A stretch of 64,000 bases of DNA from Agrobacterium tumefaciens (GCF_009649785.1 NZ_WJOK01000018.1:1-64000), one strand, 5' to 3'; positions 37,181 to 48,553 are shown, counted from the stretch's first letter. Translations and numbers: made by a program. The notes: a model not told the origin generated them from the letters alone.

Positions 37181-37921
37181 ATGACCATCAATCTCAGGGG
37201 CAGGATCGCGCTCGTCACCGGCGCGTCGCGCGGTATCGGCTATTTCACGGCGCTGGAGCTTGCCAAGGCCGGTGCGCACGTCATTGCCTGCGCCCGCACG
37301 GTCGGCGGCCTCGAGGATCTGGACGACGCCATCAAGGCCGTCGGCGGCACCGCGACGCTGGTTCCCTTCGATCTCGCCGACATGAACGCCATCGATGCGC
37401 TGGGCGCCAATATCTTCGAGCGCTGGGGCAAGCTCGATATTCTGGTCGCGAATGCCGGTGTTCTCGGCGTCATCTCGCCGGTCGGCCATATCGAAGCGAA
37501 AGTCTTCGAAAGGGTCATGACCATCAATGTCACCGCTACATGGCGGCTGATCCGCTCTGTCGAACCGTTGCTCCTGCGATCGGATGCCGGGCGCGCGTTG
37601 ATCCTGTCTTCGGGTGCTGCCCATAGCTGTCGTCCCTTCTGGGGCGTCTATTCCACCTCCAAGGCCGCCGTTGAGGCACTTGCCCGGACCTGGGCTGCGG
37701 AAACCGATAAAACCGCGCTGCGCATCAACAGCATCAATCCCGGCGCGACACGCACCGCCATGCGCGCCCAGGCCATGCCCGGTGAAGACCCCGCAGACGT
37801 GCCACACCCTTCTGAAGTTGCCGCCGCCATTGTTCAACTCGCCTCGCCTGAGCTTACCGAAACCGGCAAGCTCTTCGTGGCGCGTGAAGGCAAATTCCTG
37901 GATTACCGCCAGCCGGAATAG
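37181..37921 (+). CDS. Short-chain dehydrogenase/reductase
   Basis: 246-residue classical SDR. The cofactor loop is TGASRGIG (about 14-21), NAG is in VANAGVLG (about 90), the catalytic serine lies in LILSSGAAH (near 145), and the YxxxK pair in VYSTSKAA (about 157-164). The substrate cannot be told from sequence. I chose the ATG at 37181 for the strong GGAGGGGG upstream; the longer frame to 37115 has no such site. It follows the purF terminator and so must have its own promoter. Confidence 0.88.
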   Translation: MTINLRGRIALVTGASRGIGYFTALELAKAGAHVIACARTVGGLEDLDDAIKAVGGTATLVPFDLADMNAIDALGANIFERWGKLDILVANAGVLGVISPVGHIEAKVFERVMTINVTATWRLIRSVEPLLLRSDAGRALILSSGAAHSCRPFWGVYSTSKAAVEALARTWAAETDKTALRINSINPGATRTAMRAQAMPGEDPADVPHPSEVAAAIVQLASPELTETGKLFVAREGKFLDYRQPE

Positions 37922-38146
37922 GCTTTTGGTCAAGGCGGTCTCTTAAGGTGCTTCTGGCGCCTGCGAGAAACGCTTGACCGCGAAACACCGGCACGCCATA
38001 AGGCAAGGCATGAAAACAACGATCTGCACCTGCTGCTGAATAATTTTTGCTGGTTCACCACCGGCCAGATCGTTTTCGTCTCCCCGCAAGGTCCAACAGA
38101 CAAACGGTCCGGCCAGGACAATTGACTGCCTTTAGGGAACGCCCGC

Positions 38147-39532
<1,386 letters not shown>

Positions 39533-39555
39533 TTTGCTGCTGCGGCTTGGGACTT

Positions 39556-39713
39556 ACCCCCCCTCTGCCCTGCCGGGCATCTCCCCCTCAAGGGGGGAGA
39601 TCAGATGCCGCGCGCTAGTGCGATAAGGCCCCGCGCATTCCATAGGCAGGGTGCTAGCCGCTTGTCGATCTCCCCCCTTGAGGGGGAGATGCCCGGCAGG
39701 GCAGAGGGGGGTG
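39556..39713. repeat. Palindromic element with 47-bp perfect inverted repeats
   Basis: The arm 39556-39602 (beginning ACCCCCCCTCTGCCCTGCCG, ending GGGGGGAGATC) is repeated perfectly in inverse at 39667-39713, with a 64-bp spacer. The outer parts also match the arms of the element at 24251-24406. On RNA the arms would form a very stable hairpin and could act as a bidirectional terminator after cysS. It could also be a non-autonomous mobile palindrome (MITE or RIME-like). No transposase or target duplication is evident. Confidence 0.88.
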
Positions 39714-39791
39714 ATGCCCCACGACAGGCCCTTGATTTCGTCCACACCATGCTACAATCTCGCGGCAACAGTTCAAGTCGCGAGCATCCCA

Positions 39792-40160
39792 ATGCCCCAT
39801 GCCAAGGTCAGCCCCCGACATCGGAAACATGCTCGGCAGATGCGCAAGGTCATGACAGGCGCCGAACTCAAGTTCTGGAACGCCGTCCGTGCCCATCGTC
39901 TTGCAGGTCTGTCTTTCAGACGCCAGCTGCCTGTCGCAGGATACATCGTTGATTTCACCTTCCCGTCGCATAAGATCATTGTCGAGTTAGACAGGTTTCA
40001 GCATGCGGAAGATGCTGCGGCAGACTATGATCGGCAACGAACGGAGACGCTGGAGCAGTGTGGCTGGCGGGTTCTGCGTTTCTGGAACGAAGATGTTGTG
40101 AAAGACATCGACAATGTCTGTCTCCACATTATCCGAACGGTGAAGGAGAGCCAACCATGA
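39792..40160 (+). CDS. DUF559 domain protein, Vsr-like endonuclease fold
   Basis: 122-residue basic protein of the DUF559 family, related to very-short-patch-repair and type II restriction-like nucleases. It starts with basic helices (RHRKHARQMRKVMTGAELKFWNAVR). The core FRRQLPVAGYIVDFTFPSHKIIVELD supplies a PD-(D/E)xK-like set (D in IVDF, ELD). The usual glycine after ELD is replaced by arginine (ELDRFQH). The biological role of DUF559 proteins is largely unknown. It starts 78 bp after the palindromic element and overlaps the next gene as ATGA. Confidence 0.78.
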   Translation: MPHAKVSPRHRKHARQMRKVMTGAELKFWNAVRAHRLAGLSFRRQLPVAGYIVDFTFPSHKIIVELDRFQHAEDAAADYDRQRTETLEQCGWRVLRFWNEDVVKDIDNVCLHIIRTVKESQP

Positions 40161-40633
40161 CCACCTACACCGGCGGATGCCAGTGCGGCGCGATCCGGTT
40201 CCGCGCGACCGGCGATCTCAAGGACAGTTCCATCTGTCATTGCCGCATGTGCCAGAAGGCTTTTGGGGCCTATTATGCGCCGCTGGTTTCGGTGCGTGAG
40301 GTCGAATTCGAATGGACACGTGGCGAACCCAAGCGCTTCCAGTCATCCAGCGTCGTCAAGCGCGGCTTCTGCCCCGAATGCGGCACGCCGCTGACCTATG
40401 AGGCGCCGGATGGCATGGCGGTTGCGGCCGGTGCTTTCGACGATCCCGCCGCCTTGCCGCCCACCATTCAGTGGGGCGTGGAACGCAAAATCGATTTCGT
40501 CGACAGCATCCACACGCTACCCGCCGTCCCAACGGAAGACGATCTGACCTCGGTCGACTATCTGACCCATCTCGTTTCCTACCAGCACCCCGACCATGAC
40601 ACCGAGAGCTGGCCCCCGGAGAACAAACGATGA
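40157..40633 (+). CDS. GFA family zinc protein, paralogue 1
   Basis: 158-residue protein of the GFA/CENP-V family (annotated after the glutathione-dependent formaldehyde-activating enzyme). Zinc-ligand motifs are GGCQCGAIRF (residues 6-15), CHCRMCQKAFG (about 29-39) and FCPECGTPL (about 75-83). The GFA activity name is disputed for many members, so the reaction here is uncertain. It is coupled to the DUF559 gene upstream and the second GFA gene downstream by ATGA overlaps. Confidence 0.85.
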   Translation: MTTYTGGCQCGAIRFRATGDLKDSSICHCRMCQKAFGAYYAPLVSVREVEFEWTRGEPKRFQSSSVVKRGFCPECGTPLTYEAPDGMAVAAGAFDDPAALPPTIQWGVERKIDFVDSIHTLPAVPTEDDLTSVDYLTHLVSYQHPDHDTESWPPENKR

Positions 40634-41094
40634 GCGAAACAGGCTTTTCCGGCGGCTGCCAGTGCGGCGCCGTGCGGTTTCATGCGGGCAAGATCGGTCG
40701 CCCCTCCATTTGCCATTGCCGCATGTGCCAGAAGCATTTCGGCAATTTCTTCGGTGCACTCGTCACCGCCGATCAGGCGCATCTGACATGGACGCGCGGC
40801 CAGCCTTCCCTCTTCCGTTCATCTGCGAAAATCCATCGGGGCTTCTGCAACAAATGCGGCACGCCGCTGACCTATCATTATCCTGGCGGCGTAGAGATCG
40901 CGATCGGTGCTTTCGATCATCCGGAGCGGATCGAACCGCAGGTGCAGGTCAATATCCACAAGCGCATGCCCTGGATCGAGCAGCTGTTTTCAAAACCTGC
41001 AATCGAGCAGAGCGTCGATGAGGCTGATATCACCTCCTTCCAACACCCGGACCACGACACCAAGGTCTGGCCGCCGGAAGACGACCGCGCATGA
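40630..41094 (+). CDS. GFA family zinc protein, paralogue 2
   Basis: 154 residues with the same cysteine layout as its neighbours: GGCQCGAVRF near residue 8, CHCRMCQKHFGNF near 30 and FCNKCGTPL near 76. The C-terminal motif FQHPDHDTKVWPPED is shared with paralogues 1 and 3. It overlaps both neighbours by 4 bp, so all three are probably made in fixed proportion and may form a hetero-complex (inference). Confidence 0.85.
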   Translation: MSETGFSGGCQCGAVRFHAGKIGRPSICHCRMCQKHFGNFFGALVTADQAHLTWTRGQPSLFRSSAKIHRGFCNKCGTPLTYHYPGGVEIAIGAFDHPERIEPQVQVNIHKRMPWIEQLFSKPAIEQSVDEADITSFQHPDHDTKVWPPEDDRA

Positions 41095-41564
41095 ACGGTT
41101 CAGAAATCTTCAGCGGCGGATGCCAGTGTGGCGCCGTGCGTTACCGGATCGATGGCGGGTTGCGCTATCCGCATCTGTGTCATTGCCGCATGTGCCAGAA
41201 GGCATCGGGCAACTATTTCATGCCGCTTGCAGCAAGTACCCGCGCGAAGTTTGAAATGACCCGTGGCGAGGCTTCGTGGTTCCAGTCGTCCGATCACGTG
41301 CGGCGCGGTTTTTGCGGACGGTGCGGCACGCCGCTTTTCTATGTCATGCCGGACGCCGATTTCATCAACATCACGCTTGGTTCGCTGGACGAGCCGGAGC
41401 TGATAAAGCCCGAGGCGCAATCAAATCTCGACAGCAAAATGCATTGGTTCGGTGACCTTGACGGCTTGCCGGTCGAGCCGGAAGCTGCGCCGGATGAAAA
41501 CCGGCTACCGGTCAACAACCGGCAACACCCGGATCGTGACACGGCCGAATGGCCACCCGAATGA
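41091..41564 (+). CDS. GFA family zinc protein, paralogue 3
   Basis: 157 residues, third tandem member: GGCQCGAVRYRIDGG near residue 8, CHCRMCQKASGNYF near 30, FCGRCGTPLFYV near 76 and the shared tail QHPDRDTAEWPPE. The three copies differ enough in sequence to be old duplicates and not recent ones. The pip gene begins 9 bp after its stop, so the operon probably continues. Confidence 0.85.
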   Translation: MNGSEIFSGGCQCGAVRYRIDGGLRYPHLCHCRMCQKASGNYFMPLAASTRAKFEMTRGEASWFQSSDHVRRGFCGRCGTPLFYVMPDADFINITLGSLDEPELIKPEAQSNLDSKMHWFGDLDGLPVEPEAAPDENRLPVNNRQHPDRDTAEWPPE

Positions 41565-41570
41565 AAGTAA

Positions 41571-42530
<960 letters not shown>

Positions 42531-42745
42531 GCAGGCCTTTCAGATGCTTGAAGCGGCCTGATGAGATAACGATTCACGCAGATTTTTGTGAGTGGATCAT
42601 CCGTTCGGTCGCAAAGTCGCCTGTTTCAAGAGCAAATCGCCTTTTATTCATGCAGTTTTTCTCATGAACGCTTCACGGAAATGAATTGGCCCGCGCTACG
42701 CCGATCCGTTATGAAGGGCAATCCCTAATAATTGGCGGTACTCCC

Positions 42746-43654
42746 ATGGCACTCGATAAAACGCTTCCGGCCCAAGAGGGCGGCGATAGCGCACGCGGTT
42801 TTGCTTTCGCGCTCTCCGCATATCTGCTGTGGGGATTCCTTCCCATCTACATGAAGGCGGTTGCGCATATTTCGCCGATAGAGGTCATCGTGCACCGCGT
42901 CATCTGGTCAGTGCCGATCGGCGCCGCCGTCCTCATCGCTCTCGGTCGCACGGCGGAAATCCGCACTGCGCTGAAAACCCCTAAAATGCTCGCCATGGCA
43001 AGCCTCACGGCCGCGCTCATCAGCATCAACTGGGGCATCTATATCTGGGCGATCGGCGCGGGCCGCGCACTCGATGCCGCGCTCGGCTATTTTATCAATC
43101 CGCTGTTCAGCATCTTCCTCGGCGCGGTACTGCTCAAGGAAAAGCTTTATCCGGCGCAGATCGCCGCCATCGGCCTCGTGGGGCTGGCCGTTGCGATCCT
43201 CACCTGGCATGCGGGCAGCCTGCCATGGGTTTCCATTGCGCTCACCGTGTCCTGGGGTTTTTACGCCTTCTTCCGCAAGACGCTGCCAATCGGCGCCACA
43301 CAGGGCTTCCTGCTTGAAGTCATGCTTCTTTCCGTTCCGGCCGTGCTGGTGCTGGCCTGGCTTGCCATTAGCGGACAGGCGCATTTCATGGCCGGCAATG
43401 CGACCGACACCTGGCTGCTTGCGGCCAGCGGCATCGTCACCGCCGTTCCGCTTATTCTTTACGGCAATGGTGCAAAGCTTCTGCGGCTGTCGACTATCGG
43501 TATCATGCAATATATCGCTCCGACGATGATCTTCCTCATCGCCATCTTCATCTTCAAGGAACCGTTCGACATGGTGCGGATGGCGGCCTTTGCAATGATC
43601 TGGGTGGCGCTGGCGATCTATACCGCATCTAGCCTGATGCGGCTGAAGCGATAA
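42746..43654 (+). CDS. rarD: RarD-type EamA permease
   Basis: 302-residue inner-membrane protein of the drug/metabolite transporter superfamily with ten predicted helices in two EamA halves. It matches the RarD subfamily: LSAYLLWGFLPIYMKAVAHISPIEVIVHRVIWSVP near the start and ALDAALGYFINPL near residue 110. RarD proteins were linked to chloramphenicol sensitivity in Pseudomonas; the substrate is unknown here. I chose the ATG at 42746; a frame open to 42686 adds 20 polar residues. Confidence 0.88.
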   Translation: MALDKTLPAQEGGDSARGFAFALSAYLLWGFLPIYMKAVAHISPIEVIVHRVIWSVPIGAAVLIALGRTAEIRTALKTPKMLAMASLTAALISINWGIYIWAIGAGRALDAALGYFINPLFSIFLGAVLLKEKLYPAQIAAIGLVGLAVAILTWHAGSLPWVSIALTVSWGFYAFFRKTLPIGATQGFLLEVMLLSVPAVLVLAWLAISGQAHFMAGNATDTWLLAASGIVTAVPLILYGNGAKLLRLSTIGIMQYIAPTMIFLIAIFIFKEPFDMVRMAAFAMIWVALAIYTASSLMRLKR

Positions 43655-43711
43655 CCTTCCGCGTCATGCCAGCTCTCCACATTCCCGTATCTGTAACGGG
43701 AATGCGGGTCT

Positions 43712-45472
43712 TCAATAATCGACCAGCAATTGCGGTGTCGCGTCATAACCGAAGCGCGGCTTGACGCCGAGAAGTCCAGCCGTCTGGGTGATGATTTCAC
43801 GGGTCATGGGTGCGGCCGTCGAGGCAGCCGTGCGTCCTCCGTTCACGCCGGTCCTGGGGGCGTCGATCATCGTCAGCACGACATATTTCGGCTTGTGCAT
43901 CGGAAAACCGGCAACGAAGGCGTTGAAATTGATATCCTTGGCATAACGGCCATTGATGACCTTGTCGGCGGTTCCGGTCTTGCCGCCAACGTGAAATCCT
44001 TCCACCTGCGCACCCCTGCCCGACCCTTTGATGCCGTTCCAGTTGAAAAGGTAACGCATATCGGCGCTCGTCTTTCCGTTGATGACGGTGCGGGAAAGCA
44101 CTGCCGCATCCTCTCGGGAACGCGGCAGGAAGGTCGGCGAAATAAGGCTGCCGCCATTGATGAGCGCAGCTGCTGCCACCGCCGTCTGCAAAGGCGTAGT
44201 GGCAACGCCATGACCGAAGGAAATAGTGACGGAATTGATCTTCTTCCATGTTCTCGGCTGGGTTGGCGTGGCAACGCCAGGCATTTCCGTATCCATTCTG
44301 GAAAGAAGTCCCAGTTTCGTCAGGAACTGCTGGTGGCCTTCGACCCCGACCTTGTCGGCAACAGCCGCCGTGCCGATATTCGATGAATATTGAAACACTT
44401 CCGGGATCGACAGCGGGCGGTTCCGACCCTTGAAATCCTTGATGGTGAAGCCACCCATGCGGATGGGCCGCGACGCGTCAACCACCGAGTTGAGCGTTAT
44501 GGCACCTGCATCCAGTCCCATTGCAAGTGTGAAGCTCTTGAAGGTGGATCCCATCTCGAAGGTCGCATTGCTCATGCGGTTGAACCAGCCCTTTTCATAC
44601 TCCCTGTCGATGCTGCCATCGGCAAGGGTGCGGGAAGGCTCGTTCGGGTCGTAATCCGGCACCGATGCCATGGCCAGCACCTCGCCCGTCTCCACATCCA
44701 GTATCACTGAACCGGCAGCCTCCGCCTGATAGGCGGTTTTCGCCTTGAGCACGACCTCACGCACGATGTTCTGCACCCGCAGATCGATCGACAACCTCAC
44801 CGGCTCCAGCGGTGCACCGCTGGCAAGGCCGGTCGCGCGCAAGTCGGCCAGTCCCTGCTGGTCGAGATAACGTTCCATCCCCGCAAGGCCCTGATTGTCG
44901 ACATTGACGTGGCCGATGATATGCGAGGCTGCGGGGCCACCCGGATAAAAGCGCCGTTTCTCCGGCCGGAAACCGATGCCGGGGATGCCGAGGTTGAGAA
45001 TATCGGCCTGCTGGCGCGGCGTCAGCTGGCGCCGCAGCCATTGAAAGCCGGTGTCCGAGCGCAATCTGCGGTGCGTCTCGCGCCAGTCGAGATTGGGGAT
45101 GACGGTTGCGAGCTTCTCGACAACCTCATCCGCGTCCACGACCCGGCGCGGATCCGCATAAAGCGACACCATGTTGAGATCGGTCGCGAGCAGCGTGCCG
45201 TTGCGGTCGAGGATATCGGGACGGGAGGCGACTGCTGTAGCGCCGGTATTGATCCATGCGGTCGCGATGGGTTCGGCAAGGCCGTATTGGACAAGCCGTG
45301 CTGCAACGACGCCATAGATAACGGCAAAGACGGCGATCAATATTCCGAGTCGCTTTTTCGCGTCCACCCGGCGGCGGGCAGCGGAACCGAGGATCGCATC
45401 CCTGCCCTGAAACGGACTTCTCTGAATAATAAAATGCGTCCGGCTTTTCAGCCGCACCAAAAAAGCAATCAT
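43712..45472 (-). CDS. FtsI-like class B penicillin-binding protein
   Basis: 586-residue peptidoglycan transpeptidase of the septal type. One membrane anchor lies at about 40-60 (LGILIAVFAVIYGVVAARLV), followed by the PBP dimerisation domain (from ASRPDILDRNGTLLAT) and the transpeptidase domain. Active-site motifs are all present: SxxK in EMGSTFKSF (near 300), SxN in YSSNIG (near 360) and KTG in GGKTGTAD (near 490). It is not in a division/cell-wall cluster, so it is probably a second FtsI paralogue (A. tumefaciens is known to have two PBP3-type proteins). Start choice is uncertain: ATG 45472, with a weak upstream site. Confidence 0.88.
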   Translation of the reverse strand: MIAFLVRLKSRTHFIIQRSPFQGRDAILGSAARRRVDAKKRLGILIAVFAVIYGVVAARLVQYGLAEPIATAWINTGATAVASRPDILDRNGTLLATDLNMVSLYADPRRVVDADEVVEKLATVIPNLDWRETHRRLRSDTGFQWLRRQLTPRQQADILNLGIPGIGFRPEKRRFYPGGPAASHIIGHVNVDNQGLAGMERYLDQQGLADLRATGLASGAPLEPVRLSIDLRVQNIVREVVLKAKTAYQAEAAGSVILDVETGEVLAMASVPDYDPNEPSRTLADGSIDREYEKGWFNRMSNATFEMGSTFKSFTLAMGLDAGAITLNSVVDASRPIRMGGFTIKDFKGRNRPLSIPEVFQYSSNIGTAAVADKVGVEGHQQFLTKLGLLSRMDTEMPGVATPTQPRTWKKINSVTISFGHGVATTPLQTAVAAAALINGGSLISPTFLPRSREDAAVLSRTVINGKTSADMRYLFNWNGIKGSGRGAQVEGFHVGGKTGTADKVINGRYAKDINFNAFVAGFPMHKPKYVVLTMIDAPRTGVNGGRTAASTAAPMTREIITQTAGLLGVKPRFGYDATPQLLVDY

Positions 45473-45606
45473 TCCCCAATGAGCCCCGCTATCATGGCGG
45501 CGAAAATCAAATTCCGCGCTCAGCCTACGCCTTGTAGACGCTGGCACAGGATCGGGCGCGGAGCCATGAAAACAGCGGGCAGGGCGATGCCGCAGTCAAA
45601 TCTCTA

Positions 45607-45621
45607 TTAATATACACTTAA
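45607..45621 (-). promoter_or_regulatory. CtrA-type site TTAA-N7-TTAA
   Basis: TTAA-TATACAC-TTAA is an exact match to the core CtrA half-site pair known from Caulobacter and rhizobia. It lies 135 bp upstream of the penicillin-binding protein start, in an AT-rich gap. The gap also holds a GTTAAC at 45649-45654. Confidence 0.5.
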
Positions 45622-45666
45622 AATTGTAACGAACCGCGTGGCGGCCCGTTAACATTTATTCGATGC

Positions 45667-46287
45667 CTAGAGACGGGAGATTACCGAGGGGTCGCCTTCC
45701 GGGTTCTGCTGCGCAAGCGCCCGGTCGATGATGGCGGGCACGATGTCCTTGACCTCATCGATGACCAGCGGGTTCAGAAGATGGGCGCGATGGATGAAAC
45801 CCTGATCGCGCATATGCTGCACAAGTTCCAGCATCGGGTTCCAGAAGCCGTTGATATTGGCGAAGACAATCGGCTTGGCGTGACGACCGAGCTGCGCCCA
45901 GGTCATGATTTCGACGATCTCTTCCAGCGTGCCGACGCCCCCCGGCAGCGTTACGAAAGCATCCGAGCGCTCAAACATCATATGTTTGCGCTCATGCATG
46001 TCCTTGGTGACGATAAGCTCGTCCAATTGTCCGAGAGAATGGCGTGTAGCCTCCATATCGACCAGAAATTCCGGTATGATACCCGTTACTTCGCCGCCGT
46101 TGGAAAGAACGCCGCTGGCGACCGCGCCCATGATGCCCTTGGTGCCACCGCCATAGACCAGCCGAATGCCGTTTTCGGCAATGGATTTCCCAAGCGCGCG
46201 GCCTGCTTCCATGTGAGCCGGGTCACGTCCGGGCTGGGAGCCGCAATAAACGCAGATGGATCGAATCGCTGTATTTTTGTCCGTCAT
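45667..46287 (-). CDS. LOG family protein (nucleoside 5'-monophosphate phosphoribohydrolase)
   Basis: 206-residue Rossmann-like enzyme of the LOG/TIGR00730 family. Signature motifs are GGGTKGIMG (about 46-54) and PGGVGTLEEI (about 114-123), with SERKHMMFERSDAF-like sequence between. Family members hydrolyse cytokinin riboside monophosphates or other nucleotides, releasing the free base. In a plant-associated organism cytokinin activation is conceivable, but nucleotide salvage is equally likely. It lies upstream of the penicillin-binding protein gene on the same strand. Confidence 0.88.
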   Translation of the reverse strand: MTDKNTAIRSICVYCGSQPGRDPAHMEAGRALGKSIAENGIRLVYGGGTKGIMGAVASGVLSNGGEVTGIIPEFLVDMEATRHSLGQLDELIVTKDMHERKHMMFERSDAFVTLPGGVGTLEEIVEIMTWAQLGRHAKPIVFANINGFWNPMLELVQHMRDQGFIHRAHLLNPLVIDEVKDIVPAIIDRALAQQNPEGDPSVISRL

Positions 46288-46443
46288 GATGGGAAGGAAC
46301 TATGCCGGATGCGACACGTCAAGAAAATTTGGGAAATCCCTTGCAAATATGGCCTTTTACGGCCACGCCGCTTGTCTGGGGCAAGGTAAGACGCTAGCAA
46401 TCTCAACTCGTGTAGAAAGCTTACAATACCCGGAGATTCCAGG

Positions 46444-48447
46444 ATGAAAAACAATAAAGCCGGTTTGCTGGCACTGATCGTGCTGGGCATCGCGTCCCTG
46501 CTCATGATCTTTTTCGTCCTGCCGAGAATTTCCAATGACGGCAAACCGATCGGCGATGCCATCAACGAAGCGGGCAACGCGGTGAAGAACAGCGTTGAAA
46601 TGGGCAGCGACAAGGCGGGAGACATCCTGTCCGACGCTGCTCAGGAGACCGCCAATATCGCCGACAAGGTCGGGCGCCTCGCGGCTTCCGCAACCCAGTC
46701 GATCAAGGATCTGACCACGCTTTTCGCCGATAGCAAGGTTCCGTCCGACGCCGACTTTGCGGCAGCACGCAAGAAGGTCGAGGCATCGCTCAAGGAACTG
46801 ACCAATATCGAAATTCCCGAGACGCTCGATGAAACGACGTCGCGCCTCATCACCACGGCGCGCACTGCGGCCGAACGCACCACCGCTTTCCTGCGCGGTC
46901 TGCCGGATAGTGCAGCGGCGGCGGCAGCACAGGTCCGCCGTCTGGCGGGCGTCTTCACCGGCACCGACGATGGCGCTGCACAGCAGACCCAACCCGCCGC
47001 TCCTGCCGCCGATGCAGCGCAGTCCACATCGGGCGCACCGACCTTTGACGTGCTTCGCGTCGAGCCCGATGGTTCGGCTGTGGTCGCAGGCAAGGCACAG
47101 CCCGGCTCTAAACTGGAAATTCTCAGCAACGGCAAGGTGATCGCGCAGACGACCATCGACGGATCGGGCGATTTCGCCGCCGTTTTTGACAATCCGCTAC
47201 CACCGGGCGACCATGAGCTGGTGCTGCGCTCGACCGACGCCAGCGGCAAGGCTACACAATCCGAAGAAGTCGCAACCGTTTCCGTGCCCAACGGCAAGGC
47301 GGGCGAACTCTTGGCGATGGTGTCCAAGCCCGGTGAAGCAAGCCGCGTGCTAGCAATGCCGGAGGCGGCACCTTCAGCACTCCAGCCCCCGCAAGCCGCG
47401 CAACCGGGTCAGTCGGCAACAGCTGCCGCCACCACGACGCCCGCGCCTGCCGCTGGTACCCCGGCCCCGTCCGCTGCCGCCGCTCCTCTGACTTCGACAG
47501 TTCAGGTAACCGCCGTCGAATTCGAAGGCTCGAAGATTTTCGTTGCGGGTTCCGCGCCTGCCGCTTCGAGCGTGCGCGCGCTGGTCGACGACAAGGAAAT
47601 CGGCAAAAGCACCACGGAGGCCTCCGGCCATTTCGTCATCGAGGGCAATGTCGATCTTTCCGTCGGCAGCCATATCATCACTGTCGAAGAGCTGAATGCC
47701 GATGGCACGGTGAAGGTGCGCGTGCGCGTTCCTTTCGAGCGCCCGCAGACCGACCAGGCAACCGTCGCCATGCAGGCACCGGCCGCAACGCCATCCGCCG
47801 CCACGACGACCGCGCCCGCTGAAAACCAGAGCACGGCAAGCGACCGCGCTGCATTCGAAAAGCTGCGCACGGATGTCGCCAAGGCCTTCGGCATTCTGTC
47901 CAATCTCTACAAGGATCAGGCCACACCGGCGCTCGACCAGGCCATTGCCGGCCGCTCCGCCGTGGTGATCGGCCTCAAGTCGCTCTCCGAGTTCCGCACT
48001 GCCGCCGGCACCGAGCCGTCCTTTACCGCCTTTGCCGGCGATATCGCCGCCAAGGCACGTCAGCTGCTGACATCGGTAGAGGCATGGCCGAACGACGTTG
48101 CCGGGATCGGCAAGGGCATCGCCACGCTGGCAAGCCGCCTTGCCGACCTCCACATCATCGCGCCGCCCGCACCTGCACCGCAGGCGCCCGCCGGTCCGCA
48201 GACCTTCGAGCAGCCGCCGCTTGCCGAAAGCCAGAACAGCGTCATCATCCGCCGCGGCGATACGCTGTGGCAGATTTCCCGCCGCGTTTACGGACAGGGC
48301 GTGCGTTACACCACGATCTACCTCGCCAACGAGGATCAGATCAAAAATCCTGACCTGATCGAGCCCGGCCAGATTTTCGGTGTGCCGGAGAAGGCCCTGC
48401 CGAATGCGGAAGAACTTCATCGCAAGCGTCTGAAGAGCGGTTCCTGA
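46444..48447 (+). CDS. Membrane-anchored LysM protein with Ig-like repeats
   Basis: 667 residues. A single N-terminal helix (about 8-28) anchors it with the bulk in the periplasm. Then come a helical segment (about 35-170), two diverged beta-sandwich repeats (about 197-285, FDVLRVEPDGSAVVAGKAQP; and about 350-430, VTAVEFEGSKIFVAGSAP) joined by Pro/Ala/Thr-rich linkers, a second helical region, and a LysM peptidoglycan-binding domain (about 597-647, RRGDTLWQISRRVYG). The architecture is typical of large rhizobial LysM proteins of unknown role. It probably sits on the cell wall. Confidence 0.8.
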   Translation: MKNNKAGLLALIVLGIASLLMIFFVLPRISNDGKPIGDAINEAGNAVKNSVEMGSDKAGDILSDAAQETANIADKVGRLAASATQSIKDLTTLFADSKVPSDADFAAARKKVEASLKELTNIEIPETLDETTSRLITTARTAAERTTAFLRGLPDSAAAAAAQVRRLAGVFTGTDDGAAQQTQPAAPAADAAQSTSGAPTFDVLRVEPDGSAVVAGKAQPGSKLEILSNGKVIAQTTIDGSGDFAAVFDNPLPPGDHELVLRSTDASGKATQSEEVATVSVPNGKAGELLAMVSKPGEASRVLAMPEAAPSALQPPQAAQPGQSATAAATTTPAPAAGTPAPSAAAAPLTSTVQVTAVEFEGSKIFVAGSAPAASSVRALVDDKEIGKSTTEASGHFVIEGNVDLSVGSHIITVEELNADGTVKVRVRVPFERPQTDQATVAMQAPAATPSAATTTAPAENQSTASDRAAFEKLRTDVAKAFGILSNLYKDQATPALDQAIAGRSAVVIGLKSLSEFRTAAGTEPSFTAFAGDIAAKARQLLTSVEAWPNDVAGIGKGIATLASRLADLHIIAPPAPAPQAPAGPQTFEQPPLAESQNSVIIRRGDTLWQISRRVYGQGVRYTTIYLANEDQIKNPDLIEPGQIFGVPEKALPNAEELHRKRLKSGS

Positions 48448-48553
48448 TCGTTCAAGACATTGCGGTGACCCCGCAACAACCCTACCTGTGACAAGCACGG
48501 CGGCTTTCCAGAGCCGCCGCCCTGCTGTCGGCTTCCGGCAGTGCCCGGAGCAA

